This document shows positions 17,379 to 26,251 of a DNA stretch of 64,000 bases, piece by piece. Position 1 is the first letter of the stretch, and every line of letters begins with the position of its first letter. This DNA comes from Pseudomonas sp. (lineage in GTDB: Bacteria > Pseudomonadota > Gammaproteobacteria > Pseudomonadales > Pseudomonadaceae): contig NZ_JASLGE010000079.1 in the NCBI RefSeq assembly GCF_030150285.1, positions 62,001 through 126,000 of the forward strand. Reading direction: 5' to 3'. Position numbers and translations under genes: made by a program. The notes under the pieces were generated by a model. The model worked only from the letters and a program-made list of their open reading frames with translations, ran no database searches and was not told the DNA's origin.

Positions 17379-18521
17379 TTATTCGGGTTTCAGTACGGCT
17401 TTAACCGCCGCCACCGAGCGCTCTACATCCGCCTTGGTCATGGCCGTGAACATGGGCAGCGACACGATCAGCCGGCCCACACGCTCCGCCACCGGCAACA
17501 TCCCTTCCTTGAAGCCCCGCGCACGGTACAAGCTCAGCAGGTGAATCGGCGGGTAGTGATAACCCACGCCCACGCCCAATGCCTGCATGTCTTTCATAAA
17601 GGTCGCACGCGCAGGTTCGCCGTCTTTACGCTCGGGCAATACCAATTGAAACAGGTGCCAGTTGGTGTTGTTGAAATCAGCCACCGGCAGTTGTGCGCCG
17701 TACTCGGCCTCGAAGTCCGGGCCAAAGCATTCAAAATAGTGCTTGGCCAATGCGCGACGGTGGGCGGTGATGCTCTCGATATGGGCGAACTGGCCCAAGC
17801 CAATGGCGGCAGCAATGTCGGTCATGTTGAATTTGCCGCCCAGTACGTCGACATCCAGCCCGTCAAAACCGGTACGGGTCACGCCTTGCAGGCGATATTT
17901 TTCAGCCAGGCGTGCTTCGTCTTCGTTGTTCAGCACCAAACAGCCGCCCTCCGAAGAGGTGATGTTTTTGTTGGCCTGAAAACTGAACGATACAAAGTCG
18001 CCCTGCGCGCCAATGCGCTGGCCGTTCCAGCTTGAGCCCAAGGCCTGGGCCGCGTCTTCGATGACGCGCAGGTTGTGCTTTTTGGCCAGTGCGTAGAGTG
18101 CTTCCATGTCCACCGGCAAGCCCGACAGGTACACCGGAATAATCGCCTTGGTGCGCGCAGTGATGGCCGCTTCGACCTGCGCCAGATCGATGTTGCGGGT
18201 CACCGGGTCGATATCCGCAAACACTGGCGTGGCACCAACTTCAATAATGACGTTGGCGGTAGCGACCCAAGAGATGGACGTGGTGATGACTTCATCACCC
18301 GCGCCAATACCGGCAATGCGCAGAGCGATTTCCATTGTGCAGGTGCCGGAGTTGAAGGTGCGCACCGGGCGCCCACCAAAGTATTCGCTCAGTTGGGCCT
18401 CGAACGCTTGAACCTTGGGCCCGCTGGTGATCCAGCCCGAACGCAGCACGTCGCCCACGGCGGCAATGGTGGCTTCATCAATAGTGGGTTTGGAAAACGG
18501 CAAGAAAGGCAGTGAGCTCAT
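17379..18521 (-). CDS. DegT/DnrJ/EryC1/StrS-family PLP aminotransferase
   Basis: A 380-aa sugar aminotransferase-family enzyme. The PLP lysine is in FSFQANKNITSSEGGCL. Other landmarks are SGWITSGPKVQAFE, RTFNSGTCTMEIALRIAGIGAGDEVITTSISW, VIEDAAQALGSSWNGQRIG and the C-terminal VGYHYPPIHLL. The family aminates keto-sugar nucleotides such as dTDP- or UDP-4-keto-6-deoxyhexoses, using glutamate as donor. It stands alone with no glycosyltransferase or arn neighbours, so the substrate cannot be named. The rfbB product made from 36.7-37.8 kb would be chemically suitable, but a link is only speculation. Confidence 0.85.
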   Translation of the reverse strand: MSSLPFLPFSKPTIDEATIAAVGDVLRSGWITSGPKVQAFEAQLSEYFGGRPVRTFNSGTCTMEIALRIAGIGAGDEVITTSISWVATANVIIEVGATPVFADIDPVTRNIDLAQVEAAITARTKAIIPVYLSGLPVDMEALYALAKKHNLRVIEDAAQALGSSWNGQRIGAQGDFVSFSFQANKNITSSEGGCLVLNNEDEARLAEKYRLQGVTRTGFDGLDVDVLGGKFNMTDIAAAIGLGQFAHIESITAHRRALAKHYFECFGPDFEAEYGAQLPVADFNNTNWHLFQLVLPERKDGEPARATFMKDMQALGVGVGYHYPPIHLLSLYRARGFKEGMLPVAERVGRLIVSLPMFTAMTKADVERSVAAVKAVLKPE

Positions 18522-18679
18522 AGAGGCAAGACATCCGATGTGAAAATGAGTGGGCGCAGCATACCCAGAGCATGGCTCAAATCGTATGAAAATTCTGTAT
18601 TTAGGCTGAATGAGGTGAGCGCATTGCGTAGCCGCTGCCGCCGTTCAAGCCTCGGCGGGCAGCGACTCAGAGGCAGGAT

Positions 18680-18994
18680 TTATTCCGCTGAAGCGTTTTT
18701 AGCCAGAATGGCATTGGCCAAATCCATGTCACTGACTTTCAGGTTCGGGTTGTCAGCGCGCACTTGCTGCATGGCCGATTCAAGGTACGGGCCACGGATC
18801 GAGCCGTTGCTGGCTACGAAGCTGCCTGCATCATCCTGGGCCGCGATCACTTTGCGGTCCTTCTTGAACGTCAGGTAGGTAGACCCTGTGGTTGCACCCG
18901 ACGACAGAACATCGCGCCAAAAACCGTCAGCCATTACAGAACCAACGGGCAGTGACAGCAACGCAACAGCAGCGACAGCATATTTGAGACGCAT
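18680..18994 (-). CDS. DUF2388 (TIGR02448) secreted protein
   Basis: A 104-aa secreted protein with signal peptide RLKYAVAAVALLSLPVGSVMADGFW (cleavage after VMA). The mature part matches the Pseudomonas DUF2388 family: FWRDVLSSGATTGSTYLTFKKDRKVIAAQDDAGSFVASNGSIRGPYLESAMQQVR. Paralogues of this family are often strung along pseudomonad chromosomes. Its function is not known. It stands alone between the aminotransferase and GspE-like genes. Confidence 0.85.
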   Translation of the reverse strand: MRLKYAVAAVALLSLPVGSVMADGFWRDVLSSGATTGSTYLTFKKDRKVIAAQDDAGSFVASNGSIRGPYLESAMQQVRADNPNLKVSDMDLANAILAKNASAE

Positions 18995-19083
18995 GGCGGT
19001 GACTCCAAATAGGTTAACTGACAGGTTTGATCGCGTCGGCGTCAGTCAAGTTCCGCGCCCCATCGCATTGAAGCAGCTATTGC

Positions 19084-20874
19084 TCATATTCTTTGCGGGT
19101 TTCCCGACGAAGTGTGGGGTGTCACCCTTAAGGCTTCCTCCAGTGTTGTTGTGCCAGCGGCCACACGTTGAGCGGCCGCCAGCCTTAGCGACTGCATGCC
19201 CTCGGCACAGGCCTGGGCATGCAGTGCTTTAACGTCGGTGTGTGGGCCAATCGAGGCACTGAGCTGCGGGTTCATGGTCATGATTTCGTACACGCCAGCG
19301 CGGCCGCGGTAACCGGTACCGCGACATTCCGCGCACCCGATCGCCCGGCAAGTGTTTGCAGGCACCGGGCGCGCCCAGGTCGGCGCGAACGCATGCCAGT
19401 CAGCCGGGGTTACCGGGCATGCGGTTTTGCAGTCAGGGCACAGAGTTCTGACCAGCCTTTGCGCCATGACGCCCAGCAGGGTGGCCTTGATTAAATATGT
19501 CGCCACGCCGAGTTCTTGCAGGCGACTGATGGCGCTGGGGGCATCATTGGTGTGCAGCGTCGACAGTACCAGGTGCCCGGTCAATGCGGCCTGAATGGCC
19601 ATTTCGGCGGTCTCAAGGTCGCGTATTTCGCCCAGCATGATGATGTCCGGGTCCTGACGCATCAGAGCCCGAACGCCACTGGCAAACGTCAGGTCAATAG
19701 AGGGCTGTACCTGCATCTGATTAAACGCGGGTTCAATCATCTCGATGGGGTCTTCAAGGGTACAGAGGTTGATCTGCGGGGTTGCCAGTTGCTTTAGCGT
19801 GGCATACAGCGTGCTGGTTTTACCGGAGCCGGTGGGGCCGGTAATCAAGATGATGCCGTTGGGTTGGGCGGTGATGTGTTGCCAGCGCTGCAAGTCTTCA
19901 GCGGTAAAGCCCAATTGGTCGAATGTTTTAAGCAGCACTTGCGGGTCGAAGAGACGCATTACCATTTTTTCGCCGAAGGCCGTCGGCAGCGTCGCGAGCC
20001 GTAATTCGACCTCTGCCCCGGCAGGTGACTGGGTGTTAACGCGACCATCCTGAGGTTTGCGCTTTTCCGCGACATTCATCCGGCCCAGGCTTTTAAGGCG
20101 GCTCACGACCGCCACAGTGACCTGTGGCGGGAGCTGATAGACGTTATGCAGCACTCCGTCGATACGAAAGCGCACACAGCCGTGCTCACGACGTGGCTCA
20201 ATGTGGATGTCGCTGGCCCGTTGCTCGAACGCGTAGTGAAACAACCAGTCGACGATTTTGACGATGGGTGCATCGTCGCTGTCCGGCTCTTCGTCGCCCC
20301 CCACATTGAGCGCCTGTTCGGGCGGGCTGCAAGCGCGACCGCTTTGATCGTTAAGCGTGGCACCGGTGACAGACCTGGCCAGTTGATAAAACTCCACGCT
20401 CAGGCGCTGAATCTCCAGGGGGTTGGCAACCACTCGGTGGATGGGGCGCTTGAGTACCTGTTTCAAATCGGCCTCCCAACCACTGACCCAAGGCTGCGCA
20501 CTGGCGATGGTGATCGAGTGTTCATCGGCCGCAACGGCAAGGATTTTGTGGCGCTGAGCAAAAGCAAATGACATGAGCCCGGTCACTGTGGCGACCTCAA
20601 TCTTCAGCGGGTCAATGCGCAAGTAAGGCTGTTTGCAGTGTTGCGCCAGCCAACAGGTCAAGGTTTCCAGATCGAGTGTTTTGCCGGGGCGGCTGATGTC
20701 CTTGAGCTGTTGCCCAGACAAAAAAACCAGGGGGTGAACGGTGCTATCGGGTGTTGTTCGGCCATTGATCAACGCCTGTTCGGCGCAGCTTTGCTGAAGA
20801 CGGCCTTGAGCAAGCAGTTCGCTGAGCAGGTCGTTGAGGTCCAGCCAGCGGTCAGGGGGGCACGCGCGGTACAT
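19084..20874 (-). CDS. GspE/PilB-family secretion ATPase
   Basis: A 596-aa type II secretion / type IV pilus assembly ATPase. ATG at 20874 is preceded by AAAGGAG at 8 bases, unlike the longer frame. Visible are an N-terminal GspE_N-like region, Walker A ITGPTGSGKTSTLYATL, the Asp box LCTLEDPIEMIEPAFNQMQV, Walker B ALMRQDPDIIMLGEIRD, the His box GHLVLSTLHTNDAP and a zinc tetracysteine (LCPDCKTACP, IGCAECRGTGY). It is apparently intact but an orphan: no pseudopilin, secretin or pilC/gspF gene lies nearby. It may act with a pilus or secretion system encoded elsewhere. Confidence 0.88.
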   Translation of the reverse strand: MYRACPPDRWLDLNDLLSELLAQGRLQQSCAEQALINGRTTPDSTVHPLVFLSGQQLKDISRPGKTLDLETLTCWLAQHCKQPYLRIDPLKIEVATVTGLMSFAFAQRHKILAVAADEHSITIASAQPWVSGWEADLKQVLKRPIHRVVANPLEIQRLSVEFYQLARSVTGATLNDQSGRACSPPEQALNVGGDEEPDSDDAPIVKIVDWLFHYAFEQRASDIHIEPRREHGCVRFRIDGVLHNVYQLPPQVTVAVVSRLKSLGRMNVAEKRKPQDGRVNTQSPAGAEVELRLATLPTAFGEKMVMRLFDPQVLLKTFDQLGFTAEDLQRWQHITAQPNGIILITGPTGSGKTSTLYATLKQLATPQINLCTLEDPIEMIEPAFNQMQVQPSIDLTFASGVRALMRQDPDIIMLGEIRDLETAEMAIQAALTGHLVLSTLHTNDAPSAISRLQELGVATYLIKATLLGVMAQRLVRTLCPDCKTACPVTPADWHAFAPTWARPVPANTCRAIGCAECRGTGYRGRAGVYEIMTMNPQLSASIGPHTDVKALHAQACAEGMQSLRLAAAQRVAAGTTTLEEALRVTPHTSSGNPQRI

Positions 20875-20976
20875 GAAAGCTCCTTTAGGCATCGGCTCAA
20901 ACAGTCCTTGTCTGGCCGTAAGTGTCAAAGCCTAGTCGTGCGCGTTCAGCACCGTGTTTTCAATGGTTGCGAGCTG

Positions 20977-21309
20977 TTACCTCGACAGGTGAATGGCCGA
21001 GGTCCTGGCCAACTGGGCGGGTCGCAGTTGCGTGTCGAAGACACTGACCAAGTTGCGCAGTTTTTCACCGATCACCAAGGCACGGTGCCAGCTTTGTTCG
21101 TCGCTCAGGATTTCAATACTCAGCGTGTCGCCGTCGCGAATCAGTTCGACGTGTTGGGGTAGCAGTTGCTGCAAGGCGAACAGGTTAAGGACGCGGCACA
21201 GTACGTCGGGCTCGGCCTCGGCCTGGATCTGAAAGAGCACCGGGCAAGGGGCCGTATTGCTGGCCCATACGTCGGGGCGGGGCGAAGGGTTGGCTTCCAG
21301 AGGCGACAT
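20977..21309 (-). CDS. ACT-like small protein
   Basis: A 110-aa cytosolic protein of unknown role, with AGGAG 8 bases before its ATG. Residues 24-95 (VLFQIQAEAEPDVLCRVLNLFALQQLLPQHVELIRDGDTLSIEILS) have the beta-alpha-beta-beta pattern and PDVLCRVLNLF helix of ACT domains such as the acetolactate synthase small subunit. The match is weak, and no ilvG-like large subunit is present. It lies 103 bp upstream of the GspE-like gene on the same strand and is divergent from the Lrp-type regulator, which could control it. Confidence 0.6.
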   Translation of the reverse strand: MSPLEANPSPRPDVWASNTAPCPVLFQIQAEAEPDVLCRVLNLFALQQLLPQHVELIRDGDTLSIEILSDEQSWHRALVIGEKLRNLVSVFDTQLRPAQLARTSAIHLSR

Positions 21310-21435
21310 GAAATAACTCCTGATTGGGCAGGAGAAATATTTACACGTTGCCAGGGGTTTTTTTATCTAAAATGCAGTGTTTATTCGAAATGTAGACTTG
21401 GATAATTCGTCATTAATTTGCTTGAAGGTATTTTT

Positions 21436-21900
21436 ATGCAAGGCGAGCTGGACGCTTATGACCGCCGCATTCTGGCGCTGTTACAAGAAGATGCTTCGTT
21501 ATCCAGCGCGCAGATCGCTGAACAGGTGGGGTTGTCACAATCCCCGTGCTGGCGGCGCATTCAGCGAATGAAAGACGAGGGCATTATTCGCGGGCAAGTG
21601 ACATTGCTGGATCGCAAAAAAATTGGCCTCAACACGCAGATTTTTGCCGAGATCAAACTCAACGCCCACGGCCGTTCCAATTTCACGGAGTTCACCGAAG
21701 CAATACGTGGTTTTCCCGAAGTACTGGAGTGTTATGTGCTGATGGGGGCGGTGGATTTTCTGTTGCGTATCGTGACAGCAGACATCGAAGCCTATGAGCG
21801 ATTCTTCTTTGAAAAACTGTCGATGGTGCCGGGTATTCAGGAGGTGAACTCCATCGTGGCGCTGTCCGAGATCAAGTCCACGACCTGCCTGCCGGTTTGA
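21436..21900 (+). CDS. Lrp/AsnC-family transcriptional regulator
   Basis: A 154-aa regulator. The N-terminal AsnC-type winged helix (LDAYDRRILALLQEDASLSSAQIAEQVGLSQSPCWRRIQRMKDEGIIRGQVTLLD) is followed by a C-terminal RAM/ACT effector domain ending in VNSIVALSEIKSTTCLPV. ATG at 21436 has GAAGG 8 bases upstream. The regulated gene is not certain; the divergent ACT-like gene 125 bp away is the simplest candidate. A strong hairpin terminator follows. Confidence 0.9.
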   Translation: MQGELDAYDRRILALLQEDASLSSAQIAEQVGLSQSPCWRRIQRMKDEGIIRGQVTLLDRKKIGLNTQIFAEIKLNAHGRSNFTEFTEAIRGFPEVLECYVLMGAVDFLLRIVTADIEAYERFFFEKLSMVPGIQEVNSIVALSEIKSTTCLPV

Positions 21901-21910
21901 GCGGCGATAA

Positions 21911-21939
21911 AAAACGGCCTTCGCAATGAAGGCCGTTTT
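21911..21939. terminator. bidirectional intrinsic terminator
   Basis: Perfect stem AAAACGGCCTT / AAGGCCGTTTT with a 7-nt loop (CGCAATG), ending in T runs on both strands, between the convergent lrp-type gene and a 24-codon small gene. Confidence 0.88.
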
Positions 21940-21954
21940 CAGGTTACGCGGCTG

Positions 21955-22029
21955 TCAGTGAACAAACAGCGCAATCAGAATGATGATCGGGATAGGAATG
22001 CCGAGGAAAAACAACAGGAGTGAGCGCAT
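21955..22029 (-). CDS. 24-aa hydrophobic small protein
   Basis: A 24-codon frame MRSLLLFFLGIPIPIIILIALFVH with a GGAGAATAAAA ribosome-binding region before ATG. It is a nearly pure transmembrane helix with one basic residue at the N-terminus, typical of bacterial small membrane proteins. It lies 15 bases after the 305-aa membrane protein gene on the same strand, so the two are probably co-transcribed and end at the shared terminator at 21911-21939. Function unknown. The clean start signal, the compact fit before the terminator and the absence of rare codons support it. Confidence 0.6.
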   Translation of the reverse strand: MRSLLLFFLGIPIPIIILIALFVH

Positions 22030-22044
22030 TTTTATTCTCCAGTA

Positions 22045-22962
22045 TTAACGGGTGACTGTCGGGTTATTGAGGTAGGTCACGGCGTCACGGCGACGACCGC
22101 CAAAGGTGGCGCACAGGCTGGCAAAGAATGCGCCGATCAACAGCGACAGGAACATCCACAGGGTGGTCCAGGCGGCGGCTTTAGCGGCTGCATCTGCAGT
22201 TTCCTTGGCTTTGACCTTGGCATCGGCAATGGCTTGATGGGCTTTGGCATACACCTCATTGACCCGCTGCTCGGCTTCTGGCTGCGTCAGGTTGGTTCGT
22301 TGCGCCACAATCTGAGCGAGGTAGGAGCGGTCTTCGGCGGCCATTTGTCCTTCATTGCTCAGGCTGCGTAAGAAGATGCGGCTGACAACGCCGTGAGCAG
22401 CGTCTTCGCTGACGGCGGTGCCACGGTCATCGCGAAACAGCGAGTCAATGAAGTAGTCGGAGGTGGGGTCGCTACCGTCATGGGCTTTGCTGCCAGCGGC
22501 ACTGGCTGCGGCGGTCACCGCACCTGAGGCCACTCTGGCGGTGGCTTGAACGCCGCTGCCGATGATGCTGCTGGCCGAACCTGCGATCAGGGTCGCCGTG
22601 ACCAACATGGCCACAGCCCATGACAAAAAGCCGTGCGCGGTGTCGCGAAAGTACACTTCATCGCCGTGCATATCGGCCCATTTGACTCGCAGGCGACCGG
22701 CCAGGTAACCGCCCATGCCCGAGGCAATGATTTGGGTCACTGCGAGCCACACGATGGCCGTGATGCCCAGCCCTTTGGCACCGATACCTTCCCCCGCCCA
22801 CGGTGAAACGGCCGAGAAGCCCAACCCGGCACCCAGCATGATCAACAGGAGAGAAAGTGCAGCGGCGGCCGCCGCGCCTGCAAAAATGGCAGCCCAGGAA
22901 ACACCGGATTGTCCGCGGGTGTCTGGCTGGTTACCAGGATAGTGCTCGGTCGTCCCGATCAT
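22045..22962 (-). CDS. multi-pass membrane protein (PhnA-like annotation family)
   Basis: A 305-aa protein with about four hydrophobic segments (SWAAIFAGAAAAAALSLLLIMLGAGLGF, ITAIVWLAVTQIIASGMGGYLAGRL, FLSWAVAMLVTATLIAGSA and a C-terminal TTLWMFLSLLIGAFFASLCATFGG). A large soluble loop at residues 130-265 is rich in Ala and charged residues. Similar proteins in pseudomonads and rhizobia are often labelled PhnA-like, which is a name only and does not imply phosphonate metabolism. A 24-aa hydrophobic gene follows. Role unknown, perhaps envelope or stress related. Confidence 0.7.
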   Translation of the reverse strand: MIGTTEHYPGNQPDTRGQSGVSWAAIFAGAAAAAALSLLLIMLGAGLGFSAVSPWAGEGIGAKGLGITAIVWLAVTQIIASGMGGYLAGRLRVKWADMHGDEVYFRDTAHGFLSWAVAMLVTATLIAGSASSIIGSGVQATARVASGAVTAAASAAGSKAHDGSDPTSDYFIDSLFRDDRGTAVSEDAAHGVVSRIFLRSLSNEGQMAAEDRSYLAQIVAQRTNLTQPEAEQRVNEVYAKAHQAIADAKVKAKETADAAAKAAAWTTLWMFLSLLIGAFFASLCATFGGRRRDAVTYLNNPTVTR

Positions 22963-23209
22963 TGTTGTTGTACTCCTGAAGTGATGAGGAATGCAGTCTT
23001 CACTTAAGGCATTGCAGGGGCTGTGCCAATCAATGATCTGATTAAAAGTCTATAGATATCAGTTGGTTATATTTTTACGGGTTGCGTGCAACCATGCAGC
23101 CTGCATGATGACCCCAGAGAGGACGGGCGTAATGCATTGAAACAAAATGGCGCGGCAGCCGTGTGGCGATCCAAAAAAAGGGAGCCCTTGGGCTCCCGTT
23201 TTTGATGAC

Positions 23210-23686
23210 TCAGTCGTGACGGTGTTTATTTTTCTTGCGATGGCCGTAGGCATGGCCTCGACCGCGGTGGTCGTCTCGGTAATAGCGGCGGTTATCGCGG
23301 TCGCGGTAGCGGCGATCATCGGCGTCGCTTTTATTGCCCATGTAGTTGCCCAGAGCACCGCCTGCGCCACCGCCGGCGGCTGCGCCGACCAATCCGCCTG
23401 TGGTGCCGCCCATGCTGTGGCCCAGAACATTGCCGCCTGCTGCACCCAGCGCACCGCCAATGGCGGCTTCGCCCCGGCTGCGCTTGTCGGCACCGACGGC
23501 ACTGCCCGCCGCACCGCCAACACCGGCACCGATGGCCGAACCCGTGGTACCGCCGAGTTGTTGGCCGACCACCGCGCCGAGCACCCCGCCTAATGCGCCG
23601 CCTACACCGGCTTCAGTGGTGCCGCCCGCCGAGGCCATGCCACTGGCCAGACCAAGGGATAACAAGAGAATCGAGGTGAGCTTCAT
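23210..23686 (-). CDS. glycine-zipper secreted/outer-membrane protein
   Basis: A 158-aa protein. ATG at 23686 gives the signal peptide KLTSILLLSLGLASGMASAGG. The mature N-terminal 90 residues are almost wholly Gly/Ala zipper repeats (GGALGGVLGAVVGQQLGGTTGSAIGAGVGGAAGSAVGADKR), compatible with a membrane-inserting glycine-zipper domain. The tail is highly charged (DDRRYRDRDNRRYYRDDHRGRGHAYGHRKKNKHRHD). The family is widespread in proteobacterial envelopes with no fixed function. The opposite strand is open for long stretches because of the GC-rich repeats, but shows no gene-like features. Confidence 0.8.
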   Translation of the reverse strand: MKLTSILLLSLGLASGMASAGGTTEAGVGGALGGVLGAVVGQQLGGTTGSAIGAGVGGAAGSAVGADKRSRGEAAIGGALGAAGGNVLGHSMGGTTGGLVGAAAGGGAGGALGNYMGNKSDADDRRYRDRDNRRYYRDDHRGRGHAYGHRKKNKHRHD

Positions 23687-23842
23687 AGGTGAGCCTACAA
23701 AAGGATGACGGCGCGATCCTGAGGCCACTCGCGATTGGTTACAATCGAAATCCGACCAGTAACACGACGTGTACACAGTTGTATAAGTTATTGTTTTTTA
23801 TAGGGAACTTAATGAATTTCCGGTGGTCTTTTACTGGATACG

Positions 23843-23876
23843 AAAAGGCCGTTTTCTTGCGAAAACGGCCTTTTTT
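23843..23876. terminator. bidirectional intrinsic terminator
   Basis: Stem AAAAGGCCGTTTTC / GAAAACGGCCTTTT around TTGC, with T runs on both sides. It follows the end of the YdeP-type oxidoreductase gene (minus strand) and lies upstream of the glycine-zipper gene. Confidence 0.88.
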
Positions 23877-23902
23877 GTATCTTGATTTTCTCTAGGCGCG
23901 GG

Positions 23903-26251
23903 TCAGCTCGCTTTGGCCATGATCAGCGCCGATGGGCTCGCCGCTTCAAGGTAAATGGCCACGAACTTGGAGGTGGGCGTATGGCTGCCGTCGCCGGTGC
24001 TTTCCAGCGGCACCAGCGGGTTCACTTCGGGGTAGTACGCCGCCGCTTGGCCGGCCGGAATATCAAACGCCAGCAAGGTGAAGTTCTTGACTCGGCGCTC
24101 GACGGTGTCATTCCAGATTGAAACGATGTCAACTTTCTGCCCCGGCTTGAAGCCCAGACGGATGATGTCGGCTTCGTTCGCAAACAGCACGTCACGTTGC
24201 CCTTTGACCCCGCGATAGCGGTCATCAAGGCCATAAATGGTGGTGTTGTACTGGTCGTGTGAGCGCATCGATTGCAGGATCAGGTCTGGCAGCCGACCGG
24301 TGGCGCGGGTGCGGGCGTCGACCAAGTCCTGTGGCAAGGCGTTGACCCGGAAGTTGGCGCGTTGGGTCGGGGTGTTCCACTGGCGCGCGCCGGCCGAGTT
24401 GCCGAGGTAGAACCCACCCGGGTTTTTGAGGCGTGTGTTGAAGTCTTTGAAGCCTGGAATGGTGTCTGCGATCAGGTCGCGGATACGGCTGTAATCGGCG
24501 ACCGCCCAATTCCAGTCAATCGGTTGGGTGCCCAGGGTTGCGGCGGCGATGCCGGCAATGATCGCAGGCTCGGAGCGCATATGACTGGACAGTGGCTGCA
24601 ACTGCCCGTTGGAGGCGTGCACCATGCTGAATGAGTCTTCAACGGTGACGGCTTGCGGGCCTTCGGCCTGGATATCGATGTCGGTACGGCCCAGGCACGG
24701 CAAAATCAGCGCTTCTTTGCCATGCATGAGGTGGCTGCGGTTGAGCTTGGTGCTGATCTGCACGGTCAGGTCGCAGTTGCGCAGGGCTTGTGCGGTGCGC
24801 GGGCTGTCGGGCGTGGCCTGGGCAAAGTTGCCGCCCAGGGCGATAAAGACCTTGGCGCGGCCTTCCAGCATCGCGTGGATGGCTTCAACCACGTTGTGGC
24901 CGTTTTCACGCGGCACCTTGAAGTCGAACCGGCGCTCCAGGGCATCGAGAAAGGCCACCGGTGGGCGTTCGTTAATGCCCATCGTGCGGTCGCCTTGCAC
25001 GTTACTGTGGCCCCGTACCGGGCACAGGCCCGCGCCAGGTCGGCCGATGTTGCCGCGCAACAGCATCAGGCTGGCGATTTCCTGAATGGTTTGCACCGAG
25101 TGCCGGTGTTGGGTGATGCCCATCGCCCAGCACATGATCACGCTCTTGCCCTTGAGGTACATGCGCGCGGCCCGTTCGACCTCGACGAGGGGCAGCCCGG
25201 ACTGCTCGACGATGTGTTCCCACGAGGTGTCATCCACGGTCGAAAGGTAATCGAGAAGGCCTGCGGTGTGCTCATTCAAAAAGGCGTGGTCAAACACGGC
25301 AGGCTCGCCCGCCGCTTGGGCGTCGCGCTCCCACTGCAACAGAAACTTGGCCATGCCGCGCAGCAACGCCATGTCGCCGCCCAGTGCGGGGCGCAGGTAG
25401 GCGGTATTGGTTGGGCGGTCGCCGTTGGTGAGCATTTCCAGCGGGTGCTGCGGGTGTTGGAAGCGCTCCAGCCCACGCTCTTTGAGCGGGTTGACGCAGA
25501 TCACCTGGGCACCGCGGTTGACTGCTTCACGCAACGGTTCAAGCATGCGCGGGTGGTTGGTGCCGGGGTTCTGCCCGAGTACAAAAATGGTGTCAGCATG
25601 TTCGAAGTCATCAAAGGTCACGGTGCCTTTGCCCACCCCGATACTTTGCGCCAGGGCTACGCCGCTGGCCTCGTGGCACATGTTTGAACAGTCCGGGAAG
25701 TTGTTGCTGCCCAGCGAACGCACAAACAATTGATACAGATAAGCGGCTTCGTTGCTCGCCCGGCCCGAGGTGTAGAACTCGGCTTCATTGGGGCTGGACA
25801 GACTGTGCAGATGCTTGGCAATCAACGCGAAAGCGGCGTCCCAACTGATGGGTTCGTAGCGGTCTGTTTCGGCGTTGTAGCGCATGGGCTCGGTCAGGCG
25901 GCCTTGATACTCCAGCCAGTAGTCGCTTTGCTCCAGCAAGGCGCTGACGCTGTGCTTGGCGAAGAACGCGGGGTCTACCCGGCGTTTGGTCGCTTCCCAG
26001 TTCACGGCTTTGGCACCGTTTTCGCAAAACTTGATCAGGCCGCTTTCCGGCGAATCACCCCAAGCACAACCGGGGCAGTCAAAGCCGCCGTTCTGGTTGG
26101 TCTTGAGCATCATGCGCAGGTTTTTCAGGGCGTTGTCGCTGGTCAACCAGGCTTGCGCCACACTGATCAGCGCTCCCCAGCCGCCGGCTGGGCCTTTGTA
26201 GGGCTTGTAGCGTGGCGTCGGGGTTTTATCGGCTTGATGGTGAGTGCTCAC
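23903..26251 (-). CDS. FdhF/YdeP-family molybdopterin oxidoreductase
   Basis: A 782-aa molybdenum enzyme of the YdeP group (formate dehydrogenase H-like). GTG at 26251 is chosen because AGGAG lies 8 bases before it and it overlaps the fdhD stop by 4 bp (GTGA). A CPGC motif (GGFDCPGCAWGDSPESG) occurs near residue 60. Molybdopterin-binding blocks include YTSGRASNEAAYLYQLF, HEASGVALAQSIGVGKGTVTFDDFEHADTIFVLGQNPGTNHPRM and LRGNIGRPGAGLCPVRGHSNVQGDR. The E. coli homologue is linked to acid resistance, but the electron donor is unknown. A dedicated FdhD gene just upstream supports sulfuration of the cofactor. Confidence 0.88.
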   Translation of the reverse strand: MSTHHQADKTPTPRYKPYKGPAGGWGALISVAQAWLTSDNALKNLRMMLKTNQNGGFDCPGCAWGDSPESGLIKFCENGAKAVNWEATKRRVDPAFFAKHSVSALLEQSDYWLEYQGRLTEPMRYNAETDRYEPISWDAAFALIAKHLHSLSSPNEAEFYTSGRASNEAAYLYQLFVRSLGSNNFPDCSNMCHEASGVALAQSIGVGKGTVTFDDFEHADTIFVLGQNPGTNHPRMLEPLREAVNRGAQVICVNPLKERGLERFQHPQHPLEMLTNGDRPTNTAYLRPALGGDMALLRGMAKFLLQWERDAQAAGEPAVFDHAFLNEHTAGLLDYLSTVDDTSWEHIVEQSGLPLVEVERAARMYLKGKSVIMCWAMGITQHRHSVQTIQEIASLMLLRGNIGRPGAGLCPVRGHSNVQGDRTMGINERPPVAFLDALERRFDFKVPRENGHNVVEAIHAMLEGRAKVFIALGGNFAQATPDSPRTAQALRNCDLTVQISTKLNRSHLMHGKEALILPCLGRTDIDIQAEGPQAVTVEDSFSMVHASNGQLQPLSSHMRSEPAIIAGIAAATLGTQPIDWNWAVADYSRIRDLIADTIPGFKDFNTRLKNPGGFYLGNSAGARQWNTPTQRANFRVNALPQDLVDARTRATGRLPDLILQSMRSHDQYNTTIYGLDDRYRGVKGQRDVLFANEADIIRLGFKPGQKVDIVSIWNDTVERRVKNFTLLAFDIPAGQAAAYYPEVNPLVPLESTGDGSHTPTSKFVAIYLEAASPSALIMAKAS

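Noticed and set aside
23210..23708. Long plus-strand frames opposite the glycine-zipper gene
   Set aside because: They are artefacts of the GC-rich Gly/Ala repeat; the minus-strand frame has the signal peptide and ribosome-binding site.
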